From Cubamyces lactineus (lineage: Eukaryota > Basidiomycota > Agaricomycetes > Polyporales > Polyporaceae): DNA of 64,000 bases. This document shows, in pieces, positions 23,072 to 35,750 of the stretch (positions are counted from its first letter, which is position 1; each line of letters starts with the position of its first letter). The stretch spans positions 434,001 through 498,000 of the forward strand of contig JACDTU010000010.1 in the NCBI GenBank assembly GCA_022376465.1, written 5' to 3'. The notes beneath the pieces are model-generated. The model worked only from the letters and a program-made list of their open reading frames with translations. It did no database searches and was not told the origin of the DNA. A program made the translations under genes and the position numbers.

Positions 23072-25172
23072 CTATGTGAGCAATACGAGTTGGGCTCCGC
23101 TTAGGGAGGAGACGATGTCGATGTGGCCCATCGAGTCGTACTGTTCCCACTCGGCGACGCCTGACGTGGGCGATGGCCGTGGAGGCGTGCCCACCCAGCC
23201 CCGTATCTCCGAGCTCGAAATGAGGTCGTACTCCAGACAGCGGTTCGTGCTCCCGCTCGCGTTGCCTTCAGAGCTCGCCGATGTGGTAGCGGCTGAGTAC
23301 GTCGACGTACCGCCGGTGGACAGAACCGACGGAAGGTACATCCGCACCTTGCCCCTCGTCACGTAGTCGTCGCTGCCGTAATCCACGACATCGTCGTCGT
23401 CGTCATCATCGAAGTTCATCATGTCAGAAGCAGCATCTGCGCCGCTGCCATACTCGTCGCTCCCGTCATCGTTCCCTCCGTTGCTGTGGTAGTCCTGCGA
23501 TTCCGTACCATGCTGCGTGACCACGTCCGCTTGGGCGAACATCGTCGCCACGTCGAACGTGCCCTCATATCGCGAGTCCACGCTTACGCGTGTGTTCCCG
23601 AGGTTGTTTAGTGCGCGTAGACGGAGTGTTGCGGGTACAGATGCCTCGTCGTGCATCAGCGCAAGCGTGAGCGGTGCGTTGAATGTCTCCGCGTGCCCAA
23701 GAAAATGCGGCCCGAAGTCGGGATCGATACCCGGCGGGACGTACATCGTGACATTCGCATTGAGCACGCTGCGTTACACAGTCAGAATGAACCATGCGGT
23801 GAGTGGAGCTGAGGACGGTACCTGTTGCCGGTGGTGAGATGCAAGTAGGTGGGCGAATCGGAGGTGCCATAGTTATATAAATGGATGTCGGCGTTGATTG
23901 GGCTGTAAAGACGTCAGCCAGTGATATTCTCGGAAGAGACTTTGAGCACGTACGCAGAAACCGTCTCTAATGATAGCGACGAGTCTACAGCAAATCTGCC
24001 TTCAATCTCAGCTAACGATGCCTTCACTACAGCTGTTGATGCTTGTATAGACTAACTCTGGTTTGAGACTATGCCCTGACAATGCAGTATAAGAACAACG
24101 CACCTTGATCGACACCTCCGACATTGCGCCGCCTAGTACGACGCTCCCGAAAGTCACATAGGGGTCTATTTGCTGATATGTTTGCTTGAAGTTGGGAAGG
24201 TGACACATTAGCTGAGGTACGTGTCGAGTGGAGGTGTGGTTCTGAGGCAGGAGGAGGGTGATGTTGAATGATAGACTATCTGACTGAGTCAAATTCAAGG
24301 GTGTCTACGCCAATGCCTTCAGCTTGTGCGAGGAGGGTCATAACGGTGGGGAAAACACTCACGAAGAGGTATACGCCGCCTCCTTGTCCCGTCTGCATGA
24401 GACATACGTTGGTGGCGTTTCGGAGGGCGGATGTTGTGTGATGCATAGTGACATGAACAGCGGCCTCGTCAGCTGTTGGATCGTCGCTAACGCCGACAAG
24501 CAGCTGGCCAGAGAAATGGCTGAGGTATGTGCCATTCCCAGAGTAGGTGATGTTGGTGTTGAGGAAGATGGAGCCGTTGACAGGCACATTATACTGGAGT
24601 CTGCAAGACATGTACGTTGAGACCTTACCGCTCGATAAAACCTCCTGGGATCGGCAGGTACTCACTCTGACCGCAACAACGGACCATCTGGTTGATCCTC
24701 CACATTCCAGGCATTACATGATTTGGCAGACGATAGTCGTAGGGGAGCATCGCCCAATGTAATGGATTTCGGTGGTATTGGAGGGTTTCCACTCCAAGCA
24801 TCGTATGGATTCGCTTTCGTATATGCTTTCCGCTTTAGTTTCTACAGATAAGGACCTGTAAATCAGTGGTAACAACAGAAGCTGGGGAAACAGACGTACG
24901 ACGACAATGAGGGGGACGCCGATGGCAATAGTGAGAAAGAAGTAAACTACTAGTGAGTACAGTGCGCATTTCCTCCATCTCCGCCTGCGGGTGCGCTTCT
25001 CTTTGATCTGAGGGTACGAAAGTGTCGTCGGCTTGAGCTGGGCCTGTGAAGCTTCGTAGTCGGGGAGGGAGGGGGTAGGAGTGTGTGCTCGAGCGACAGG
25101 AACGGAGGATTCAGCCACGAGCTTTGGGGGTTGTGGGTCGCTATGCTTGTCAAGTCCATCGAGGAGGATCAT
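23072..25172 (-). CDS. Single-pass membrane protein of unknown function
   Basis: Seven minus-strand exons close in phase: 24900-25172, 24666-24841, 24363-24600, 24104-24304, 23954-24021, 23822-23902, 23072-23768. Together they encode about 577 residues. The N-terminal 68 residues are Pro/Thr/Ser-rich and end in a basic KRTRRRRWRK cluster. One hydrophobic segment follows (CALYSLVVYFFLTIAIG, about 69-91). The remaining roughly 485 residues lack another membrane span and carry several N-x-S/T sites, for example NGSIF, NITYSGNGTY and NLTQ. By the positive-inside rule the basic end is cytosolic and the large domain is outside. Near the C-terminus is an acidic patch (NFDDDDDDDVVDY). The layout resembles uncharacterised Agaricomycete membrane proteins with a beta-rich ectodomain, but I do not recognise the family. 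An upstream in-frame start near 25373 is possible. Confidence 0.7.
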
Positions 25173-25824
25173 GGCAGAGACGACTATGAGCACGAGTGCA
25201 TGAGGACTTTGATGACTTTGCAGGAGCAGGCGGCGAGGAGAGAGCGGCGAGCGGTGCAGTCGACAGAGATTGAGAGAGGGCGACCGAGCGGGTGAGAGAC
25301 AAGTTGGCGTGAGACTCTCCTCTGCCGCCCTCGGCGCTTTCCGCCCCGTCGCGCGCAAATCCCCCTTTGCCAATGAGCGTCTCTGGCCATCTGCTTCAAC
25401 TCTCCCTTCCCTCCTCTCTCACGTTTCACCGACTTTCTATCCCTCCTTTCTCCTCCATTCATCCAGCATTGCTGTCTTATGTGCTCGTGAATGAATGGGC
25501 TCCCCAGTGGTCGCACTTTTCCCGTTCGCTATTCCGAGGAAACTCTCCCGTGGAGTAGCGACATCACCTCAATCCGTTTTCTTACCGGCCATCCCAATCA
25601 GATCCGGCATCACTCTACGAGGCTGTCCGCCCCGGGCCAACGTACACAATGCGTTGCCATTCAACTTTGTCACTTGGAGGGGTTTGCAAGTAGCAAGAGA
25701 ATAAGGCTGTTACCTTACTAGCACCGATTTGCGACGATCGCGGCATCCAGCACGGTCATGCTCACGCTATCACCCTCCGTAGCCCAGAATCTCATGCGTA
25801 AAGACATGGATATTACGGCACTTG

Positions 25825-25850
25825 GTAAGACACTGTAGTAAGACACTGTA
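25825..25850. repeat. Perfect 13-bp tandem direct repeat
   Basis: GTAAGACACTGTA occurs twice with no spacer (25825-25837 and 25838-25850) in noncoding DNA. Confidence 0.85.
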
Positions 25851-26435
25851 CGTAGGCTTTCCGTCGTTCCAAAGGAAACGCGCAGCGAGAAGTAAGTCGT
25901 AGGCTGTACTTCTCGGGATAGACAAACTGGGCAGGCTGCGCGAGATACGAGACGTACCCAGTGTTGCATCCCAGCCGTATTCCATGGCTACAAAATCCGA
26001 AGGACGGAAGATCCTTTTCTCTCCAGTATAGCGAGGCTCGTGGAGGGAGAGACTGGACAGGTGGTGATGGTGGCCTGGAAACGAGCGATGAGCGTACCCA
26101 GCCTATGCCTTCGCTCGCACCCTTTTATCGTATCGGCCAAAGCGAGGGAAGCGCAATGTAGGCTCACGCATCGCCTTGAGAGCCTACAGTGCACCATCCT
26201 GTGGCCCCGCCACCGAGCAGGTCCGATAACGCTCGAGTCCACCCGGCCCCAGACCCACGATGTGTGTGCACAGAAGATCCGATGTCCACGAACGTCGCTG
26301 TCGAACAAGCGTTGAGAGCGCCATAACCGACAAGATCAGTCAGCGGTGTGCAGCGAGCCCCAATGGGGATGGAGGTAAATCGTCGCGACCGCGGGACGAG
26401 AGCGAGCAGAGCATGTGCCGAGTATCAGACCGAGT

Positions 26436-26480
26436 CCGAATTCCAGATTCCAACGCATGCCGCAGCCCGAATTCCAGATT
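26436..26480. repeat. 14-bp direct repeat pair
   Basis: CCGAATTCCAGATT occurs at 26436-26449 and again at 26467-26480. It lies in noncoding DNA about 0.5 kb upstream of MET3. Confidence 0.8.
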
Positions 26481-26809
26481 GCGTGGTAAAAGACACAGAG
26501 GAGCACGACGCCGACGGTGATGGAGAACAGCCAAGGAGAGCGGCCGGGCCCAATGAGCAGCAGAACATAACTTGAGCAGGGCGGTGGCCACGAGCGCTTG
26601 TGCATCCCGACCACCACCATTGGCCTCTGCTCCGTCGCTTGTTCGCTCATCTCATGGCCGCGTTCTGTTCGAGACGTGTCGCCGCTGACAGCCAGCTTGA
26701 GTCGGATAGCCCGCTGCGAGAGCTCGGAGGGAGGCTGACTACTCCCAAATTTCGGGGAGCAAGTCAAAACGCGTCGATTGCGTGATCTCCTCCTCACTCT
26801 TCCTCATCC

Positions 26810-26816
26810 TATAAAA
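26810..26816 (+). promoter_or_regulatory. TATA box upstream of MET3
   Basis: TATAAAA lies 129 bp upstream of the ATP sulfurylase ATG at 26945 and is followed by a CT-rich leader. Assignment is by sequence and spacing. Confidence 0.6.
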
Positions 26817-26944
26817 TCAGCCTAGCCGCTGCGAAGATGGACACAAACCCACCAAAGTCCCTTCTCTCTTATCGTCCACGGACGCTATACCTCGAGCCAG
26901 CTCGCCTTCTTCGCAGTCTTCGTCGTAGTCGAAATTAAAGAAAG

Positions 26945-29064
<2,120 letters not shown>

Positions 29065-30117
29065 ATGCTCTGTGTCTTCGCCGCTCTGCTGCCGGCCTCG
29101 GATATTCACGGCGAACGGGCGTTCCATGCTTTCCCTTCTCATCACCTGCATAGATTGCGACATTAACATTCTTCCGGGACGTGCTGTTGTATGTATCACA
29201 TAGAGACCCCTGTACATATGTAGGATCGCGCACCTAATACTCAATGCTATGTATTGCGCACTCTTGAGTTCGATGATTGTCTCCGCCGCCCAATGCACTG
29301 GCACGATCCCGCACCGCTGATGATGCAGTTGACGAAGCCGAACAACGCCTGTGGCAGCGATTGCTGTGACCATTCGAATTCAAATAGGCCCAAAATGGCA
29401 GGTGTCCTGTTCAAGCGTTTGTGGGCTTGAGCCGCTTCTCACTTCCCCTCACCACGCCTGTAAGGTTGATACCCCACCGACCCCTCTGCATTTGTACACT
29501 CTCATATGTCAACTTGCATGCATTCTGCATTCCGTCTCACCCAAGCCCAACCTCCAGAAAAGTGAGCCGACGCGCGAAGGAACGGTTCGTCACCTATTTG
29601 TGCCTGCCTGCATCCCCATCTGAAACCGCGTTGCGCCTCGGGCTCTGGGTTCACAGACAGCGCGCTCCTGGCGACGAACAGCATTTCTCAGAGGCCAGTG
29701 GGCCGGGCACGGCAGGACGAGGCTGGCGCGCCCGTGGGCTTGTATCACAATCAAAGCATTCATGATGGGACGCCGCGTCCGCTCGGGCTCGCGCCGCGCG
29801 AACACCCGGAATTCGCAAATGCGTGGTGACGTGCCTTTGGTCTCACAGCCATGGACGGTGGGCCATTTCTATGGTTCAGAGCGTGCGTCGACGCGAGCTG
29901 CCGCTGCAGGTACTTTACACGCACTCGAGTGCGTCGTAGGGGGGCTGCGTTTCTTCATCCTTCCTCGACTGAGCCCTCCTTCTCTCCCCAGGCTCGCGTC
30001 TTGCTGCTTCTTGTTTTCTCGTGTGCTGTGATATCTATTCCCCCAGGAATCCCAACTTGCGCGTCGCGCCTCCACTCTCGTTCTTTCTCGACCTAGACTC
30101 TTGAGCTGCACGTTAAC
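29065..30117. other. Intergenic, no gene seen
   Basis: About 1.05 kb between MET3 and the first aspartic protease. Short frames on both strands overlap and lack domains. The last 150 bp are CT-rich and probably the protease core promoter or leader. Confidence 0.55.
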
Positions 30118-32501
30118 ATGACGCGTTGGTCTACGGCACTCCTTCTTTTGGCGGCGACGTTCGTGCGGGACTTTGGCGCGGAGGCGATCACGGTGCCCAT
30201 ACAGGGCTACAGGCGCTCGGGGAAGTGGTGGAAGACGTTGGGCGGGGTGCAGACGCGGCAGGATGAGATTAGGGCCATGGTCGGGATCGTGGATCTGCAG
30301 AACGCCGGGGATCTGCAGTACTACATGAACGTGACCCTGGGCGGGAAGGAGTTCCGCCTCCTAGTAGACAGCGGCAGGTAAGTAGATGATCAGATTCTTA
30401 GCATGACTGGAGACTGATTCGGTGGATGTGATAGTGCGGATTTGTGGGTCGCCGGTGATGTACCTCAGTCGAAGGATCTCGGGCAAAATGCCGCTATTCA
30501 CTACAATGATGGTACCATCCAAGGTGGACCGCATACAGCCAGGACCTCCCGCTAGATGCTGATTTTGACACCTCATAGGCCCAATCAGAACCGCTGATCT
30601 GCACATCGAAGGATATACTATCCCCGACCAAGCGTACAGTAAGCTATGCGTATGTTTCATCCAGCAGACCATTTACTCACACACCTTTCAGTCGCAGAAA
30701 ATGTCGATCCTATGCACCCTGACGGCCAAGGCATTCTTGGGCTAGGCCCCAGTCGCCTCTCTTCGATCCTCGCATCTATCGGTGGTCCGGCAGGCGACCC
30801 TCCCCTCGACCGGCTCTTCCGGCAGACGACCTCGCTGCCCACGTACATCTCAATCCTGTTGGGGCGTTCGAACGATCCGGACAGCACGATTCCTGGTCAG
30901 CTCACGATCGGAGAGGTGCTCTCGAACTACAGCGATGTGACGAAGAGCCCACAACTGCCTATCCAGAGGATTGATTGGGACCAACACTGGATGGTCGCTC
31001 TGGACAAGGGCGGTATTATCGGGCCCGACGGCCAGCCTATTCAGGCCTCCGTTGGTACGGAATTGAAGGTTATCTTCGATTCGGGTTATACGCTGCCGCA
31101 AGTCCCCAAGTCAGTCTCTGTGGCCTCTGTACTCAATCCAACAATCATACTGACCACTTCACGCGGCAGATCTGTAGCAGATGCTATCTATTCACGGGTA
31201 CCTGGGGCGAAGTTTGTCAACATCTCTGCGACTGCAACCCCCGTGTGGACCTTGCCTTGCTCGGTCGAGCTTAATGTGACCTTCAAGTTCGGTGGCATCT
31301 CGTACCCTGTGCACCCTCTAGACACAGTCATGGATGACCTGCAAGGTCCACTTGATGACAACGGCCACCCGTCGTGCGTTGGGGCTTTCCAGCCAATGAG
31401 TGCCGACGAACCGTATGACATTGTCCTCGGAATGGCTTTCCGTACGTATTGGTCTACCAACGCATATTTTATTCAATGCACTTATCGCAGTTGTATTCAC
31501 CTACAGTGAGGAATGCATACATCCTGATGAGCTTTGGAGACTTCGTCGATGGATCGCTGACCAAAGTCGGAGATCCATTCATCCAGCTGCACTCGATCAC
31601 CAACCCTGCCGAAGCCCACCAGGACTTTGTCCAGCAACGCCTCGGCGGTGTCGACACGACAGGGTCCCAGCACCTCCTCCCGCCTAGCGACGAAGACAAC
31701 ACCCAAGTGACGCTCACGACGCGTCAGAGAGTACGAGAATACCTGCCCTGGATCATCTGCGCTAGTATACTTGGCGGCCTCCTGCTCGCGTTCGGAGTCG
31801 CTTATTTTTTTATCTGGCGCTCCGGTCGAAGATACCATCGACTGCACGAACCTGCGCCTTCTGGACTCGACGACGGAAATCCTCCGCCCCTCCATCCCCC
31901 GAAATTGTCTGAGGACACAAAGCTCCTCCCCTCGACCGACGAAAACCCCGACGCGTGGGTCGACGTCGAGAAGGCTGCGCTACCGAACCCGTACGAATAC
32001 AAGTTCGACGCGGCGTCAGAGGCGCTCGCGCGCAAGGTGACCGCGGGCGACCTCATGCCCAACCGCCGGCCATACAAGATGAGGAGCGTCTTCGTCGCGC
32101 GAGAGTCATCGTCCCCGTCGTCCACTGCTCGACTCCTGCCCACCCCGCCCGGCATCCCGAAGTCCTACGCGACCAGCGGGAAAGCAAAGCCGCTCGTGTC
32201 GGACGACAGGCCCCTACCCAACCCGTACGCGTCGCAATCCGGCGAGTCGGCGGACGCCCCGTTGCGCACGACGTCTCCTGAACCGATATCGCCTGATGCA
32301 GAATCCCGGCCATTTCCCGACCCGTATGCGTATGGGACACCGCGCGTGGCCGAGGTATTCGACATCTCGCGCTCTCGCATGGCGTCGGTGTACACGCTGC
32401 CCCCGCTCGCGTTCTCCTCAGCCACACTTTCGCTACCAGACGGCTCGAACGCGGTCTCGCAGACTCGTCCTCAGCCCGGTCCCGGCACCTCCACTCAGTA
32501 A
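30118..32501 (+). CDS. Membrane-anchored pepsin-like aspartic protease (A1 family), paralogue 1
   Basis: Six exons (30118-30377, 30435-30523, 30579-30638, 30692-31109, 31170-31441, 31507-32501) encode about 697 residues. The order is a signal peptide (RWSTALLLLAATFV), a short pro-region, an A1 peptidase domain with first catalytic motif VDSGSADLWVAG and second motif VIFDSGYTLPQV, then a transmembrane helix (IICASILGGLLLAFGVAYFF, about 446-468) and a long cytosolic tail of about 225 residues. The tail contains YHRLHEPAPSGL just after the membrane and three [LF]P[ND]PY copies. The position after the second DSG is Tyr where A1 enzymes normally have Thr or Ser. The topology resembles fungal membrane-anchored A1 proteases, which act at the cell surface or wall. 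The neighbouring gene is a clear tandem duplicate. Confidence 0.9.
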
Positions 32502-33930
32502 TTTATTTAGAGGCCTTCAGATCGTGGAAGGCCGTCCGTTCCCTCCGTTATATATGTGTTCCAGGGTCGTTAATAGTATACATAGCCTTCTGCGAGTTCG
32601 CGCGTTAACCACTGTATTCATAGCTAGCTCTTGTTGTTGATACCTGCCAGTCCACACGTATATTAGCCTTTTTTTTTCCGCGTCGGATCGGCTGGACACT
32701 GGCCGTACGCGTGTGCGTTGAGATCCAGGTAAGCCGACCGCGTTTGGTTCGTTCAGAACAGCCTGCCAATCTGGTATGCGTTGAGTATCATGATGCTGAC
32801 GAGTCATAACATAGATGAAGGGTCCGAGTCAAATCACTTCAGTCATTGTTCGTGTCCGCGCACTCTGGCTTTTGCGAGCGGCTCTAAAGCGCACTTGCAG
32901 CTTTTAGGCCCATCAGCCAAGGTTCCTTCGATGTGTACAGGATGACGACACATAAGCCGTGCTTTGAGACAACCCTAAACTGTACGCAAAAGGGGCAATT
33001 TGAGGTGGCATGTCACGGACTGCCACCGCCTCTCACGAAACACTCTAGTCCGTGGACTGCGGTGCACCTCCTGATCCTATACTTAGAGAGTCACCATGGC
33101 TGTCATGAGCGATATACGGTACGCATTGAGCACATCCGCACTGGAGTTGTTTACTGCTTACTGAAACGAACGCACCGAAACTTGCGATTCCAAGATTTCA
33201 ACAGGGTCCACTTTGGCAAACGAGCTCCAAGTACGTCGTTAACGCCCCACATACCTACAAGGCGAAAACGTCCTGATATTCTCGGCGACAGACAACCTTA
33301 TTGTCACCTCTTGGTGCGTCTGTCGATGAAAGACCTTGGCAACCAAAGGCATTGTCAATGTGTCTGCCGCATGTCCCCTCGGACGCCCGCCGCCGACGGC
33401 ACGGCTGCGAAGGATGTGCTTTGGCTGTACTGTCACCGTGACCCATGCGGGCGATCTTCTCCGTGGTGAGCCCGTCAAGCACCGACGTCGCTGTGGAAGG
33501 TATTCGAATCAAAAAGACGAGCAAGAGCGGTTGCCAGGCGGTTGACCATAGCCGTGAACTTCCTCAAGCTGCTCAGAGTCTGGAGCAAATGCACTGGAGA
33601 CTCCAGGCACATCGTTCGCGTGGGCAGATATGACGGGGACGGGGGCAGTGCGGGCGTCGATTCCAGGATAGGCAAGTCGATCAAACGAATGGCCGAGACG
33701 CCCTGGGGCAAGCGTGCCAAGCAGCTGCACAGTGAGCAGCAGCAGCTTGTCTCGCCTCCTTGTCCGAGCCCATCACAGCCACGCCGGCTGTCAGGACAAA
33801 TAACACGTATTTCTCTCCTGCCTCCCGCCAGTGAGCACCTATCTTTCTTTCTCTTCCTCTTTCTCTCACTTTGTGGCCTCGACTTCTTCTACTCCGCTTC
33901 TCAGTCCTGGTCCCCGGTCTCCTTGTGCTC
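32502..33930. other. Intergenic between the two aspartic proteases
   Basis: About 1.4 kb. A 178-codon plus-strand frame (32933-33469) and overlapping minus-strand frames (33239-33720) are present, but none shows a domain or consistent frame. A T9 run lies near 32670. The CT-rich stretch at about 33830-33925 immediately precedes the second protease ATG. Confidence 0.5.
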
Positions 33931-35750
33931 ATGAGGTTCTCGCTAACAACACCGCTCGTACTCTATCTGTCATTACTCCTCGATGAGCTTCCGCTAGCAC
34001 AGGCACTCAAGTTTCCCGTAGAGGGGCGCGTGGTGGGGCTCGATGAGCACAGGGCACGGAGCCTGGGCAGGCTGGGGCGCAGAGCAAGCATTTCGGGTAC
34101 CCCGGATCTGTCCAACGTCGGCAACGTCCAGTACCAGACGAACATCACATTGAACGGCCAGCAATTCAAGGTGCTCATCGATACGGGCAGGTGCGTCGTG
34201 CTGCAAGCTGCCGCATAGGTTGCGGGTGTCCTGATGGATCGGCGGCACCGCCGTGCAGCTCTGACCTGACCGTCACGGGCGATGTGCCAAATGCAAAGGA
34301 CACCGGCAAGACTGGCACAGTCCGCTACGCTATCGGCGGCACCAAGGGCCCTATCAAGACTGCTAAGCTCGAGTTCGAGGGCTTCACCATCGACAACCAG
34401 GCATTCAGTGAGCGCTTCGCACCCTTTCGCGCCACCCGCGCGCGCTGACATCATCCTTTGCGCGTTCCACTTGCACAGTCGAGCAGCCCGTCGATAGCGA
34501 GCACACCGACGGCGGGGGCATCATCGGGTTCGGTCCGGGGGGCGCGTCCGAGGTGCAGTCCGTGCTCGGGGCGGGCGCAGGGGACCCGGTGCTGGACCGC
34601 ATCTTCCGGCAAAACACCAGCACGCCGAACTTCATCACGATCCTCCTCGGACGCGCGGGCGACCCGACGGACACGTTCGTCGGGGACTTCACCGTGGGCG
34701 AGGTCGTCGAGCCGTTCGGGAACATCACGAAGCAGCCGCGGCTGCCCGTCACGCAGATGGCGCACCGCAGCGGGCAGCACTGGACGGCGCTCCTCGACGA
34801 GAATGGGATCATCGGGCCCGACGGGCAGAGGATTAACACGACAAAGTCGTCGACGGGGAACCGGTATGGCGTCATGTTTGACTCGGGGTTCACGTTCCCG
34901 CAGGTCACCAAGTGCGTCTCTCTCTTTGTTCTCTTCCGGTGGTTCGCCGAGTCCGTGGCGCTGACGAGCTCTGTGCAGGGGCATCGCGAACGCGATCTAC
35001 GCGCGCGTACCCGGCGCGAAGTTCACGACGGTGTCGAACGCGCCCGGGGAGATGTGGACGCTGCCGTGCTCGACGGAGCTGAACGTGACGTTTGTGTTTG
35101 CGGGGGTCAAGTTCCCGGTGCACCCGCTCGACACGGTGACGAACGCGTTCTACGGCCCGCCGGACGAGAACGGGAACCCGACGTGCGTGGGTGCGTTCCA
35201 GCCGATCACGACTGAGCAGGACGGATTCGACATCATCCTCGGCATGTCCTTCCGTACGTCCCCAACCCCGCTCTTTTCAGCGGCGTGGCGCGAGAGCTAA
35301 CGTGATTCTTTTACAGTGCGCAACGCGTACATGCTAATCAACTTCGGCGACTTCGTCGACGGCGCGCTCGCCAAGGTCGGCGACCCGTACGTGCAGCTGC
35401 TCCCGCTGACGGACCCCGCCGAGGCGCACAGCGACTTTGTGCAGCTCCGGATGGGCGGCGTCGACCGGTCGTCGGAGCTGAAGCTCCTTCCCGCGATCCC
35501 GGACACGGACAACGACGACGACGACGACGACAGCAGCTCCTCGTCGGACGATGGGATCAAGAAGTATCTGCCGTACATCATCGCGGGCAGCGTGGCGGGC
35601 GGCGTGATCCTCATCTCGCTCATCCTGTACGCGATCTTTGGTGGTTCGAGCAAGAAGTACAGGAGGCTGCACGACCCTGCGCCTGCGGGCCTTCCCAACC
35701 CGTACGACCGCCCAGCATTTACTCAGTACCAGCCGTCTCGGCGGTACTAA
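33931..35750 (+). CDS. Membrane-anchored pepsin-like aspartic protease (A1 family), paralogue 2
   Basis: Five exons (33931-34190, 34259-34407, 34479-34911, 34979-35253, 35317-35750) encode about 516 residues. It aligns along its whole length with the upstream gene: signal peptide (LVLYLSLLLDELPLAQA), first catalytic motif IDTGSSDLTV (Thr where Trp is usual), second motif MFDSGFTFPQV (Phe where Thr/Ser is usual), LRNAYMLINFGDFVDGAL, an Asp/Ser-rich acidic stretch, a transmembrane helix (about 457-481), and a short tail KYRRLHDPAPAGLPNPY. Intron positions and phases match paralogue 1 except that one intron is absent. Local tandem duplication followed by loss of most of the tail, or extension of the other tail, is inferred. 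Confidence 0.9.

Larger units (their letters stand above)
25173..26944. other. Divergent intergenic region between membrane-protein gene and MET3
   Basis: About 1.8 kb between divergently transcribed genes. It holds two short direct-repeat pairs (25825-25850, 26436-26480) and a TATA-like element before MET3. The 153-codon frame at 26336-26797 on the minus strand contains a hydrophobic stretch but no domain, overlaps other frames and covers the repeat pair, so I do not call it a gene. Confidence 0.5.

Noticed and set aside
26336..26797. 153-codon minus-strand frame with a hydrophobic segment
   Set aside because: Spans a direct-repeat pair, overlaps other short frames, and shows no domain or conservation that I can recognise.
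32933..33720. Possible gene between the two aspartic proteases
   Set aside because: Frames on both strands were read with all plausible GT-AG joins and none gave a coherent domain.
35502..35545. GAC/AGC repeats as a possible microsatellite locus
   Set aside because: They are coding triplets for the Asp/Ser-rich stalk of protease paralogue 2, so no separate repeat feature is needed.
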